Of a stretch of DNA of 64,000 nt, positions 50,352 to 61,298 are shown one piece after another. The stretch is from positions 1 to 64,000 of the forward strand of contig JAFWRA010000247.1 in NCBI GenBank assembly GCA_017508895.1, given 5' to 3'. The stretch is from Bacteroidales bacterium. GTDB taxonomy: Bacteria; Bacteroidota; Bacteroidia; Bacteroidales; F082. The notes beneath the pieces are model-generated. The model was given only the letters and a program-made list of their open reading frames with translations, searched no databases and had not been told where the DNA came from. The translations under genes and the position numbers were made by a program. Every line of letters begins with the position of its first letter. The first letter of the stretch is position 1.

Positions 50352-52565
50352 ATGGATAAAGTAACAATCATAGATTATGACCGGATTTACAAGAACTTCA
50401 TTGATGAGAAGTACTTGCACGGGCATGACGAATACTACTACCGCGACCAGCAGGTGAAAAAGCCCGCTGGTGGTTGGAGACGTTTGCATACCGATGAAAT
50501 TGAACGTTTGGTGAAAAACAGCAACTCCGCTACGAATTGGGAAGACATTTGGGTGACGGACGAGTTCGACACCAACATGGTGCATAACAACCATTTCTTC
50601 GGTAAGGTGCGCATCGGCCGCATCAGCCGCAAGGTGTTGCAATACCACGACCTTCGTGTGCCGGTGGGCATTTCCAACAGTAGCATCATCTCTTGCGACA
50701 TTGGCGACGACGTGGCCATCCACGACGTGCACTACATGGCCAACTACATCATCGGCGACAAGTGCATTTTGTTCAACATCCAGGAAATCTCTACCACCGA
50801 CCACTCCAAGTTTGGTAATGGCACCATCAAGGAAGGCGAGCCAGAGGATGTGCGTGTGTGGCTTGAGGTGATGAACGAAGTCGGAACGCGTAAAATCATG
50901 CCTTTCGACGGTATGATTACAGCCGATGCCTACCTTTGGGCCAAATATACCGATGATACCAAGTTGCAGAAACGCCTTGGCGAAATTACTCAGGCCAGCG
51001 TCGACTTCCACCGTGGTTATTATGGTACCATCGGTGAATCGTGCGTCATCAAAAACTGTTGGATTCTGAAAGATGCCAAGGTGGGTCCGCACTGCTATAT
51101 CAAAGGTGCAAGCAAACTGAAGAACGTCACCATCAATTCATCGGAAGAGGAGCCTTCGCAAATCGGTGAAGGTGTTATCCTTGTGAACGGTGTGACTGGT
51201 TACGGATGCCGTATCTTCTATTCCGTGGTGGCCACCCGATTTGTGTTGGGCGACAACTGTAACCTGAAGTATGGTGCCCGTTTGATTCACTCTGTGCTGG
51301 GCGACAACTCCACCATTTCTTGCTGCGAGGTACTCAACAACTTGATTTTCCCCTCGCATGAGCAACATCACAACAATTCGTTCTTGATTTCCGCCTGCGT
51401 GATGGGTCAGAGCAACATGGCTGCTGGTGCCACTATCGGTTCCAACCACAACAGTCGCGCCACCGATGGTGAGATTGTGGCCTCGCGTGGCTTCTGGCCG
51501 GGTCTCTGCTCCAGTGTGAAACACTCCTCGAAGTTTGCCTCGTTCACCCTGCTCAGCAAGGCAGACTACCCCAGCGAGCTCAACATTATGCTGCCCTTCT
51601 GCTTGGTCAACAACAATACAGCTAAAAACGAGCTGGAAGTTATGCCCGCCTATTGGTGGATGTACAACATGTACGCCATCGCACGCAATACCTCGAAATA
51701 TGTGAAACGCGACAAGCGCAAGCGCAAGATCCAGAACATCGAGTTTGAAACCCTCGCTCCTGACACTATCGAGGAGACCATCGAGGCACGTAAGCTACTT
51801 GAGGTTTGGGTGGCCAAGGCATACCTTCGCAATAAAGGTGAAGACCCGGAAAAGTACGAGTATTACGACCTGCGCGAATGCGGCAAAAACCTGCTTGACA
51901 ACGAGCCTGAAACGGTGAAATCGTTGGAAATCTTCGGCGAACACATGGAAAAAGGCAAGCGCAAGGTACGCATCCTCAAGCCCTTGGATGCCTATCATGC
52001 CTATGGTGACATGATTACCTATTATGCTGTCAAGACTCTATTGGATTACCTGAAAAAGCATCCCGATGTTGATATGGAAGCCATCGTGAACCACATGAAA
52101 GGCAAGCGTCTTCGCAAGTGGATCAACCTCGGCGGTCAGACCATGCCTGAGGAATATGTCGACCAGCTTCGAGCCGACATCCGTGATGGTGTGCTCAACA
52201 CCTGGGATGAAATCCACCACCGCTACGACGAGCTTTGGGAGAACTATCAAAAGGAGAAGCTGCGTCATGCCTACTTCTCGCTGATGTTCCTTTACAAGGA
52301 CGATGCCGATGTGCTTACCGCTGAGATGTGGCGTGAGAATTTGGATAAAGCCATACGCATCCAGCACTTCATCTGTGAACAAGTCTACGAAAGCCGCAAG
52401 AAAGACTACGAGAACGAATTCCGCAACGCCACCTTCCGCAATGAAGACGAGAAAATCGCCGTCATCGGCAAGATTGATGAGGTGGGCTTCGTTCAACAGA
52501 TTCGCGAAGAAACAGAGGAATTCGTGAAATCCATCCAAGATTACATCAAAAATCATCTATCATAA
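50352..52565 (+). CDS. DUF4954 protein with left-handed beta-helix repeats
   Basis: This 737-residue cytoplasmic protein is typical of DUF4954 in Bacteroidota. Residues ~100-400 have hexapeptide-like repeats (SIISCDIGDDVAIHDVHYMANYIIGDKC, FYSVVATRFVLGDNCNLKYGARLIHSVLGDNSTIS), suggesting a left-handed beta-helix as in NDP-sugar acyltransferases. The C-terminal ~300 residues are helical (ETIEARKLLEVWVAKAYLRN). The family function is unknown. Between the FdtB-like aminotransferase and nagB, a nucleotide-sugar or amino-sugar acylation role is an attractive but unproven idea. The 183-base gap before it holds no gene that I can see. Confidence 0.85.
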   Translation: MDKVTIIDYDRIYKNFIDEKYLHGHDEYYYRDQQVKKPAGGWRRLHTDEIERLVKNSNSATNWEDIWVTDEFDTNMVHNNHFFGKVRIGRISRKVLQYHDLRVPVGISNSSIISCDIGDDVAIHDVHYMANYIIGDKCILFNIQEISTTDHSKFGNGTIKEGEPEDVRVWLEVMNEVGTRKIMPFDGMITADAYLWAKYTDDTKLQKRLGEITQASVDFHRGYYGTIGESCVIKNCWILKDAKVGPHCYIKGASKLKNVTINSSEEEPSQIGEGVILVNGVTGYGCRIFYSVVATRFVLGDNCNLKYGARLIHSVLGDNSTISCCEVLNNLIFPSHEQHHNNSFLISACVMGQSNMAAGATIGSNHNSRATDGEIVASRGFWPGLCSSVKHSSKFASFTLLSKADYPSELNIMLPFCLVNNNTAKNELEVMPAYWWMYNMYAIARNTSKYVKRDKRKRKIQNIEFETLAPDTIEETIEARKLLEVWVAKAYLRNKGEDPEKYEYYDLRECGKNLLDNEPETVKSLEIFGEHMEKGKRKVRILKPLDAYHAYGDMITYYAVKTLLDYLKKHPDVDMEAIVNHMKGKRLRKWINLGGQTMPEEYVDQLRADIRDGVLNTWDEIHHRYDELWENYQKEKLRHAYFSLMFLYKDDADVLTAEMWRENLDKAIRIQHFICEQVYESRKKDYENEFRNATFRNEDEKIAVIGKIDEVGFVQQIREETEEFVKSIQDYIKNHLS

Positions 52566-52606
52566 AAACAACAATTAAACAGTCAACAATTAAACAATAA
52601 ACAACA

Positions 52607-53398
52607 ATGAGAGTCATAATCGAAAAAAACTATGATGCCATGTCGCGTTGGGCTGCCAACCACATTGTCGAACGCATCAACGCTTTCAAGCCAACTGCTA
52701 AAAAACCATTTATCCTCGGTCTTCCCACTGGTTCAACTCCGATTGGAACCTATAAGGAATTGGTGAAACTTTATAAAAAGGGTCAAGTCTCCTTCAAGAA
52801 TGTGGTCACCTTCAACATGGACGAATATGTCCGCATCCCTGAAGACCACCCCGAGAGCTACCATAGTTTCATGTGGAACAATTTCTTCAGCCATATCGAT
52901 ATCAAGAAAGAAAACGTCAATATTTTGAATGGCAACGCCGAAGACCTTGAGGCCGAATGTGCCCGCTATGAAGAAAAGATCAAGAGCTACGGCGGCATCG
53001 ACCTCTTCATGGGCGGCATTGGTCCTGATGGTCACATCGCCTTCAACGAGCCTGGCAGCTCCCTGACTTCACGCACCCGTGTGAAGACCTTGACCTCCGA
53101 CACCATCATCGCTAACTCGCGTTTCTTTGAGAATGATATTAATAAGGTGCCGAAGACTGCCCTCACCGTGGGCGTAGGTACTGTAATGGACAGCCGCGAG
53201 GTGATGATCTTGGCCAATGGCCACGGCAAGGCACGTGCCTTGGCCCATGCCATCGAAGGTGCGGTCAGTCAGATGTGGACCGTCAGCGTGCTGCAGATGC
53301 ACCCGAAAGGCATCATTGTTTGCGACGATGCTGCTTGCGACGAGATGACTTACGGAACCGTCAAGTATTTCAAGGATATTGAAAAGAATAATCTTTAA
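52607..53398 (+). CDS. nagB: Glucosamine-6-phosphate deaminase
   Basis: This 263-residue isomerase/deaminase converts glucosamine-6-phosphate to fructose-6-phosphate and ammonia. [24 protein letters not shown] (catalytic Asp), [19 protein letters not shown] (catalytic His region) and SRFFENDI are the family signatures. The length is normal. It follows DUF4954 by 41 bases with a short AACAATTAAACA repeat. It links amino-sugar metabolism to the locus, or is simply housekeeping. Confidence 0.96.
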   Translation: MRVIIEKNYDAMSRWAANHIVERINAFKPTAKKPFILGLPTGSTPIGTYKELVKLYKKGQVSFKNVVTFNMDEYVRIPEDHPESYHSFMWNNFFSHIDIKKENVNILNGNAEDLEAECARYEEKIKSYGGIDLFMGGIGPDGHIAFNEPGSSLTSRTRVKTLTSDTIIANSRFFENDINKVPKTALTVGVGTVMDSREVMILANGHGKARALAHAIEGAVSQMWTVSVLQMHPKGIIVCDDAACDEMTYGTVKYFKDIEKNNL

Positions 53399-53402
53399 TT
53401 AA

Positions 53403-54419
<1,017 letters not shown>

Positions 54420-54444
54420 GTTTGCATCAACCAAATACACCGTT

Positions 54445-55833
54445 ATGATTATAAGATTTAAAAAGATAAAAAAGCGAACACTGTTCTATTATTTAATAAA
54501 CTTGGTGAGTGCTGCATTGTTGATGAGCGAAACAACATCTGTCATAAAACCGTTTTTGTTGGTTTTGTTTTCCGTATTGATGATTCCCAATCCGCTTGCA
54601 TATATCCCGATGTTGTTCGTTTCTTCGTGGAGTATTTCGTTTACAGCACTTCCGGGATTAGCCGCATTCTTCTATTACCTGGTATTGTTTTTTATATCTG
54701 TTTTTATCTCTTTGCTTATTAACAAAGAAAAAGTTGTATCCTTCGTTTCATCGTTTCCTGCGGCTCGTTATTCCCTTTTATTCGCCATTTGGATTTTTGC
54801 CACAGCTTTTTCTTCTGTTTCCGGTGTATGGTATGGTGCCGTGAAATTGGCTTTATATATTATCCCGATTTACATAATTTCTCGCCTCCGCTTGCGGGAT
54901 ATGTCTTTTTGCCGAACTTCAATGGATATCATCGCGGCATTCTTTTCAGTTTATTGCTTATATGTCCTTTTGTTTGCGCCAGTACAATATTATTCAGATT
55001 TGGAGACTTTTGGACGAACCTCGTTAAGAAGTGACATGAATCCCAATACGGCATCACAGATTGTTCTCTTGCTTTTTACTATTTTGTATTGTGAGGCATT
55101 CCGGACTAAAAAGTTTTGGTTGTTGCCATTTGCATTATTGAATATGGGTTCTTTGATGGTTTTGGGAAGCCGTACAGCGTTCTTTACTATGGTGATTATT
55201 GCTGCTGTTTACTTGATGATAATTCTGAGAACCTCTTTATTTAATAAAATATTCATATCTGTCATTTTTATCGCTATATTTATAGGAATTTACTCCATTG
55301 GTACCGGGGTTGGACGATCAGAGCGACTTTCGCTATCTACCATCGAAGCTGATGAGGGTTCGGGAAGATTCTATAACTGGGAGGTGCTTCTCACAGAAGT
55401 TATTCCGTACCATTTGGTGAAAGGTGTCGGTGTCGGTAAAGAGAATTATGAAAACTTGCCTATTTTTGCACGTGATGCGGACAATTTGTATATTGATTTG
55501 CTGACCGCAACAGGAATTGTGGGATTGATACTCTTTTTCACTTACTATGCTTCGACGCTGATACATTTGTTCCGATTTAGAAAAAAGAAACGAGATTGGG
55601 ATTTCTTGATTGCCATTTTCTTGGCCTATTTATTTGAAGGCATAGGTGAAACTGTATACGATACGCCCATGTTTTGGTTTTGGGGAATACTATCTGTGTT
55701 GGCAATAAACGATTTAAAATATGCAGAGGATCAAACAGACCAAAAACAGGAATTTGAACCTGTACAAAACATGTCTGAAGAGACCGCTTATTATAACACG
55801 AAGTATCAAATACAAAACAATCAAATATTGTAA
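54445..55833 (+). CDS. Wzy/O-antigen ligase-like polysaccharide polymerase
   Basis: This 462-residue protein has about 11 to 12 membrane helices and a large periplasmic loop near residues 300-370 with GRSERLS...GSGRFYNWEVLL and FARDADNLYIDLLTATGIVG. This fits the O-antigen ligase/polymerase family (PF04932), which joins repeat units on undecaprenyl carrier. Polymerase versus ligase cannot be told; the locus context favours Wzy. The ATG at 54445 is used; a TTG 39 bases earlier overlaps the upstream gene. The base composition is AT-richer than the gene before it. Confidence 0.8.
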   Translation: MIIRFKKIKKRTLFYYLINLVSAALLMSETTSVIKPFLLVLFSVLMIPNPLAYIPMLFVSSWSISFTALPGLAAFFYYLVLFFISVFISLLINKEKVVSFVSSFPAARYSLLFAIWIFATAFSSVSGVWYGAVKLALYIIPIYIISRLRLRDMSFCRTSMDIIAAFFSVYCLYVLLFAPVQYYSDLETFGRTSLRSDMNPNTASQIVLLLFTILYCEAFRTKKFWLLPFALLNMGSLMVLGSRTAFFTMVIIAAVYLMIILRTSLFNKIFISVIFIAIFIGIYSIGTGVGRSERLSLSTIEADEGSGRFYNWEVLLTEVIPYHLVKGVGVGKENYENLPIFARDADNLYIDLLTATGIVGLILFFTYYASTLIHLFRFRKKKRDWDFLIAIFLAYLFEGIGETVYDTPMFWFWGILSVLAINDLKYAEDQTDQKQEFEPVQNMSEETAYYNTKYQIQNNQIL

Positions 55834-55835
55834 AC

Positions 55836-56729
55836 ATGTATATTCAACATACAACAGATCATCTTTTGTTTCGTTACCTTTTGTGCAGTATTTCTCCGAA
55901 ACTCAGTGCTTCTTTTTGGTATCGTCGTTATTTGAAGCAACCGTTGGATTTGAAGAATCCTCAGACATTAGACGAGAAAATCCAATGGATGAAGCTGTAT
56001 TATTATAAGGATAATCCCTTGGTTTACCAATGCGCTGATAAGTTTCGTGTTAGGGAATATGTAAAGGAATGTGGTTTGGAGCATATACTAAACGAGTTGA
56101 TAGACTCTTATCATTCGACAGATGAGATTAACTGGGACGCCTTGCCGCAAAAATTTGTCTTGAAATGGAATTTTGGCAATGGAGGAAACATTGTTTGCAG
56201 TGACAAATCGAAATTGGACATCAAGCAAGCAACAAAGGAATTGAATCACTTCCAAAAACTGAAAGCACATTTAAGATGTGCTGAGCCTCAGTATGATGTT
56301 GAAAAGGTGCTGCTTTGTGAGAAGTTTATTGAAACTGAAAATGGAGAGGCCCCTGTTGATTACAAGTTTTATTGTTTCAATGGAGAAGCCAAGTATGTGT
56401 TGTGTTGTTACGGGAGAAGCTTAGACCACCGACCAGCTTTTTATTTCTTTGACAAGGACTGGCATCTGCAACGGTTCAATAAAATGGGCAAGGAAGCCCC
56501 CGAAGGCTTCACCATGCCCAAACCTGAGGGAATGGATGATTTGTTCCATTATGCTGAAATACTCTCCAAACCGTTTCCTTTTGTCAGGGCTGACTTCTAT
56601 TTGGAGAAAGGAAAAGCATATTTCGGTGAGCTAACCTTTACACCTGGCGGTGGTTATGACATGAACCGTTTGCCTGAAACCCAACTGAAATTTGGCCAAA
56701 TGGTGACATTGCCTCAGAAAAGAAGATAA
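55836..56729 (+). CDS. ATP-grasp protein, TupA-like (PF14305)
   Basis: This 297-residue protein matches the TupA-like ATP-grasp family. It has DEKIQWMKLYYY near the N-terminus, KFVLKWNFGNGGNI (ATP-binding loop), CEKFIETENGEAPVDYKFYCFNGEAKYV and the end RADFYLEKGKAYFGELTFTPGGG with metal-binding acidic residues. TupA takes part in teichuronopeptide synthesis by ligating an amino acid to a uronic acid polymer. Such genes are common in capsule loci and may amidate sugars, for example a ManNAcA residue here (inference). It starts two bases after the polymerase stop. Confidence 0.85.
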   Translation: MYIQHTTDHLLFRYLLCSISPKLSASFWYRRYLKQPLDLKNPQTLDEKIQWMKLYYYKDNPLVYQCADKFRVREYVKECGLEHILNELIDSYHSTDEINWDALPQKFVLKWNFGNGGNIVCSDKSKLDIKQATKELNHFQKLKAHLRCAEPQYDVEKVLLCEKFIETENGEAPVDYKFYCFNGEAKYVLCCYGRSLDHRPAFYFFDKDWHLQRFNKMGKEAPEGFTMPKPEGMDDLFHYAEILSKPFPFVRADFYLEKGKAYFGELTFTPGGGYDMNRLPETQLKFGQMVTLPQKRR

Positions 56730-56779
56730 TCTTTTGAGATAATACTTTTTGACTTTTTTACTATTTGCAAATAATAGAC

Positions 56780-57622
56780 ATGAATAACTATAATTATTCC
56801 ATCGTATTGCCCTATCGCGACAAATATGAGCTTTTTCTGAAAGCCATTGATTCGATACCCGATCGCGATGACATACAAATTATCGTTGTGGACAATGCCA
56901 TTGAACCTTTGACAAAGGATCAGATTCCTGCCAAGGACTATGCACATGTGGAATATTTCAATTCATCGACCACCAAAGGAGCAGGATGCGCGCGAAATGT
57001 AGGTTTGCAACACGTGAAAGGAAAATATATCATATTTCTTGATGCAGATGACTATTTTACAGCAGAGGCTTTTCCTGCATTTGACAACTATTTGGAAAAA
57101 AGTTTCGATATTGTGTTCTTTCGAGCCGATAGCATTAGCTTGATAGATGGTTCTCAAAGTAATCGCCATGAAACTATAAATCAAATCGTCAGTTCTTATC
57201 AGGTTTCAGGAAACGATGATTTGTTACGATATAAGTTTGTCAACCCTATTGCCAAAATGTTACGGGCTGAGTTTGTTATCAGCAAAAACATCCAATTCGA
57301 CGAAATACCTGTCAGCAATGATATGTGGTTTTCCATAATGACAGGATATGCTGCCAAAAAAGTCACGGCTGATGACGCCGTGGTGTATATGATAACAGCT
57401 GGTGACAAAGGAAGCAGCCTTACTCGAATGATGACAAAGGAGAATTGGTTTATTCGCTATCAAGTTCAGGTAAAAATCAATAAGTTCTTGAAATCTGTTG
57501 ATAAATATAGATACCGTATTCGATTGCTTGGAGGATTGCGCATTGCATGGAAGGAATTCGGATTCAAAGAGTTTCTCCACTTTTTGAAATATACTATTGA
57601 AAACAGGACTGGCATATTCTAA
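56780..57622 (+). CDS. Family 2 glycosyltransferase
   Basis: This 280-residue protein has a GT-A domain: YSIVLPYRDKYELFLKAI, IIVVDNAIEP, TKGAGCARNVGLQ and FLDADDYF with the DAD metal site. The C-terminal part contains NDMWF and a cationic tail. It belongs to the polysaccharide locus; donor and acceptor are unknown. The ATG at 56780 is used; a TTG 15 bases earlier is not needed. Confidence 0.85.
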   Translation: MNNYNYSIVLPYRDKYELFLKAIDSIPDRDDIQIIVVDNAIEPLTKDQIPAKDYAHVEYFNSSTTKGAGCARNVGLQHVKGKYIIFLDADDYFTAEAFPAFDNYLEKSFDIVFFRADSISLIDGSQSNRHETINQIVSSYQVSGNDDLLRYKFVNPIAKMLRAEFVISKNIQFDEIPVSNDMWFSIMTGYAAKKVTADDAVVYMITAGDKGSSLTRMMTKENWFIRYQVQVKINKFLKSVDKYRYRIRLLGGLRIAWKEFGFKEFLHFLKYTIENRTGIF

Positions 57623-57643
57623 TTGAAATTTACTTTTAAACCC

Positions 57644-58768
57644 ATGAAAGTATTGTATCTTTACGACAATTTTCCAGCATATAGGAAGGATTTCTTTGCT
57701 TTGTTGGATAGTAAACTACATGAAAAAAAGATGCAATTTGCTTTTTATTATGGAAGTCAAAAAGAAAATGCTTCATTACAGGAAACTGTTTCATCCTTTC
57801 CAATTAAGAGTTTTCCAATTGTAGAATCAAGAGTGTTGGGTATTGAGCTTAAGCGTTATAAGGATTTCAGGAAAGCATTCAAAAAGTATAATCCTGACGT
57901 GGTTGTATTACAGTTCCATGTCGCAATTCTTACTTATTGGTGGGCATATTTTTACATGAAACGCCATCATATCCCATTTATAATTTGGGATTGCAACTAT
58001 ACACGTGACACTTTAGGGAGTGTAATGGTGTCAATTAGAAAGAAGTTTGTCGATTTTACATTCAAAAAGGCCGCAGCATGTATCACATACGGTTCAGTTT
58101 TCAGAGATTACCTAAAAGATTTGGGCCGGAAGGAAGAAGATATTTTTATTGCACAGAATACTATAAATATAGAATCCATCATTAGCCATCGTTCCAAGAA
58201 CTGTTCAAATAGGAGATTTGAACATCCTATACATTTTTTGTATGTGGGTGCCTTATTGGATCGTAAATATGTTGATTCGGCAGTAATTGCTGTTGCCAAT
58301 TTGATAAATAAAGGATATGATATCTATTTTGATATTGTCGGCGATGGACCGGAGAAAAGTAAGATTATTGCCATCATCCAAGAAAGAAAAGCAGAAAAGC
58401 ACATTATTATGCATGGAGCGAAATATGGGGATGAGTTAAAAGAGTTTTTTGAAAAAGACGATGTTTTTCTGCTTCCAGGCACGGGCGGGTTGGCTATCAA
58501 CGAAGCTTTGGCTTATTCTATGCCTATCATCTCAACGGTTGGGGATGACACCGTGGTTGACTTGATGGATGGGAATGGTATTCTTTTGAACAGTTTTGGA
58601 GATGTGGATGAGATAGAAACAGCATTAAACACATTTCTTGATTTGCCAGAATCGGAAAAGCAAACTATGTCACATAGAAGTGAACAAGTTGTAAAAGAAC
58701 GTGCATCATTGGAGAATATGGCAAATCAGCATGTAAGAGCTATTGAACATGTTAGGAAGGAAGGGTGA
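57644..58768 (+). CDS. Family 4 glycosyltransferase
   Basis: This 374-residue GT-B protein has an N-terminal KVLYLYDNFPAYRKDFFALL and a C-terminal donor domain HFLYVGALLDRKYV, IVGDGPEKSKI, then FFEKDDVFLLPGTGGLAINEALAYSMPII (E-x7-E motif region). It would add a sugar from a nucleotide donor in the cytoplasm. The ATG at 57644 is chosen; the frame begins with a TTG 21 bases earlier. It has a low GC content and AT-rich codons relative to rmlA-rmlB, as is usual for capsule genes. Confidence 0.85.
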   Translation: MKVLYLYDNFPAYRKDFFALLDSKLHEKKMQFAFYYGSQKENASLQETVSSFPIKSFPIVESRVLGIELKRYKDFRKAFKKYNPDVVVLQFHVAILTYWWAYFYMKRHHIPFIIWDCNYTRDTLGSVMVSIRKKFVDFTFKKAAACITYGSVFRDYLKDLGRKEEDIFIAQNTINIESIISHRSKNCSNRRFEHPIHFLYVGALLDRKYVDSAVIAVANLINKGYDIYFDIVGDGPEKSKIIAIIQERKAEKHIIMHGAKYGDELKEFFEKDDVFLLPGTGGLAINEALAYSMPIISTVGDDTVVDLMDGNGILLNSFGDVDEIETALNTFLDLPESEKQTMSHRSEQVVKERASLENMANQHVRAIEHVRKEG

Positions 58769-58827
58769 TGACTAATGAAAGAGACCAGAAATATTGATGA
58801 TTGCAGCAATTTGATGACATAAAGGTT

Positions 58828-60536
58828 ATGTTTCGTTTTTTTCGGGTTATCTTAATTTGCTGCTTCTTCGTCGCAACCTCAACTTCAGTGGCCCGTACTA
58901 CCATAGTTGTAAGCAGCCAGACGGAATTTGATGGACTACAAGAACAGTTAATAAACACAATCAAGTCTGGGGAAAAGGTATTTATGTAAAACTGTTGCCA
59001 GGTACTTACATTGCGAAAGAAAAGCACATTACATTGAAAGATATTGATGCTGCCGACACAAAGATTCGCTTTGTCGGTCACGGTGCAACATTGATTCCGG
59101 AGGGACATGAGTATCATGATAGAGAAAATTATCAAGGTACTTTCTCAGTAGGCAACAGTTGGATGAGTGGCAACAAGGATGTAGAGACTTGGTCATACGT
59201 CAAATATGCCGATAGCCTCATCGAGGTTTTGAATGCCGAGGAAAAGCTTTGTCGGTTAAAATGTAAGAACTCTTTTTCGGCCGACACAGATTTCAACAAT
59301 GCTTATATTCTTATCACACATTGGTACCAGTCGAGCACTTATAAGATTGAAAAGATAGAAGGGCAGTACATCTACTTCACCGCCGATGACCTGAAAGAAT
59401 CCTCTTATGGTGGATACAACGTGAACGACGACTACAACTACGGCAATAAAACCATCCGTTACAAACTCTGCAATATAGAAACTGGTGAGGACTATTTTCG
59501 TATCACAGACGGAAAAGTGCATCTTCCAAATGGTGTCACATCGGTGTGGGAAGGCAAGACGTATAACTACTTGACCTTTCAAAATTGCAAGTTTGCCATT
59601 GTGGAGGTTGATGGCATCCAATTTTATGGAAATGCTTTTGCAGAATCTCATCCAGCAATTATTATTAGAAACACAGCATGTAAAAAGATAAGGATTCACA
59701 AGTGCGGCTTTTATGGCATGCGAGGAAGCATCATCACGGTTTCGGCATCACCAAACGTCAAAATCGACAACAACCAATTTGCAGATACATATTATTATGG
59801 CATCTGGTCGAATAACGGAAGTGCCAATACAGTGGTGGAGAAAAACAGCTTCAAGTCGATGGGTAAGCGCATGAACAACACTACATGCGTTGGATGCTTA
59901 GGGACGAATTATCGTGTTTCTGATAACGTTTTCCTAAACTTCGGTTATGGCGGAATCCGTACAGGTGTGTGGTACAAAAACAACATGAAAAAACCTTGCA
60001 CAGGAGTCATAGAAAACAACGACTTAAGCTACAGCCAAGACTATTTGGACCACATTGACAATTATGGCATCATGGATGGCGGAGCCATCTACCTTGCCAC
60101 CAAAAACGCTGGCTCGATTGTCCGAAACAACTACATCCACGACTTCTCTGGAATAAAGCATAACCGAGGCATTTTTTGTGACGATGGCGCCAGCAATATT
60201 GAAATATATGGCAATGTCATCACAGATATTGCCAACAGCATGTGCATTGACTCCCGCCGTGTTACCTTCGTCGAGCGTTCCAACACCCCTGAATCAGGTA
60301 TCGAGAGGGCGAATATTAACATTGTGATTCGGGACAATACCGTTGATGGAAGCATACGCTTTGAGGCACATGAAGACTCGGACAACGGTTGCGTTAAAGG
60401 TGCCAATTACATTCTTCCTGCAAAAGACGGCAAGATGCCAAAAATGGTAATAAGCAACGTAGCTAATCCGGAAGAAGACATCGTTTTAAAATCTTCAGAA
60501 ACCAAATTCAATCACAAGCATAGGTACCTCAAGTAA
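58828..60536 (+). pseudogene. Frameshifted right-handed beta-helix (PbH1) protein
   Basis: The N-terminal part (58828-58989) encodes a signal peptide (MFRFFRVILICCFFVATS) and the first strand of a beta-helix, then hits TAA at 58987. From about 58976 the next frame continues without a stop to 60536 and encodes PGTYIAKEKHITL..., then many PbH1 turns (KIDNNQFADT, IIRNTACKKIRIHKCGF, IEIYGNVITDI). Restoring one base in the GGGGAAAA run (58969-58976) gives one 569-residue protein of pectate-lyase/chondroitinase-B-like fold. It would be exported and might cleave or epimerise the polysaccharide. It may be a broken gene, a sequencing error or a -1 frameshift. Confidence 0.75.
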
Positions 60537-61277
60537 ATGAACACCTATTTCAACATTAACTACGAATTCGACAGACAGACCATCTGGAACCAGATAGATG
60601 AGCAACTTCAAAAAGAGGGAGCCCGATACATCTGTGTTGCTGATGGCAATATCTTGCAGATGGTGCATAAGGATTTGGAGTATCGTAGGATAGTGAACGA
60701 AAGCTTGTTCTCCATCTGCGACAGCAGCTGGGTGCCTGTGTTTCTTAAAAGGCTCTATGGTGTCGAGTATCAGCAATATTGTGGCAGCCAGATTTTTGAG
60801 GACTTGACGGACAGAAAGCAATATAGGCAGTTCTTTATTGGTACTTCACAACAGATACTTGACGGTTTGAGAAATGAACTGTCAAAAAAAGACCCTTCAG
60901 TCAGTAATATGACGTTTTTTGCCCCTCCGTTTTGCAAGGTCGAGGATTTTGATTATCCCGCTATTGCCAAAATGATTAATGAGGACAACCCTGACATTGT
61001 TTGGGTGGCCTTGGGTGCTCCCAAGCAGGAAAACTTCATGCATCGACTTCAACCTCATCTGAAAAGAGGGGTGATGATAGGTGTGGGTGCTGTTTTCAAT
61101 TTTTATTGCGGAATCGAAAATGCTCCCAAACGCGCTCCAAAATGGATGATTGATCACCATTTGGAGTTTGTGTATAGGGTGTTTTCCGAGCCCAAGAAAC
61201 AGTTGCAACGCTGTCATCAGATTGTTGCTACACTTCCCAAGATTTATAGGGAAGAAAAAAGGAAGAAATCATTTTAG
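60537..61277 (+). CDS. WecG/TagA-family glycosyltransferase (GT26)
   Basis: This 246-residue protein fits GT26: ICVADGNILQM near the N-terminus, VWVALGAPKQENFM (family signature) and GVGAVFNFYCGIENAPKRAPKWM with the C-terminal EFVYRVFSEPKKQLQR. WecG transfers ManNAcA from UDP-ManNAcA to GlcNAc-PP-undecaprenol; TagA transfers ManNAc. With wecB/wecC in the window and a WecA-like enzyme next door, ManNAcA transfer is the best guess. It starts immediately after the beta-helix gene. Confidence 0.9.
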   Translation: MNTYFNINYEFDRQTIWNQIDEQLQKEGARYICVADGNILQMVHKDLEYRRIVNESLFSICDSSWVPVFLKRLYGVEYQQYCGSQIFEDLTDRKQYRQFFIGTSQQILDGLRNELSKKDPSVSNMTFFAPPFCKVEDFDYPAIAKMINEDNPDIVWVALGAPKQENFMHRLQPHLKRGVMIGVGAVFNFYCGIENAPKRAPKWMIDHHLEFVYRVFSEPKKQLQRCHQIVATLPKIYREEKRKKSF

Positions 61278-61298
61278 TCGTTTTTTATTTTTCTCAGT

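Noticed and set aside
50205..51092. 295-codon frame antisense to the start of DUF4954
   Set aside because: Overlaps a conserved gene and the composition is that of a shadow frame.
58969..58989. Programmed -1 ribosomal frameshift
   Set aside because: The site GAA-AAG lacks a full X-XXY-YYZ heptamer and no clear stimulatory hairpin was seen; mutation or sequencing error is simpler.
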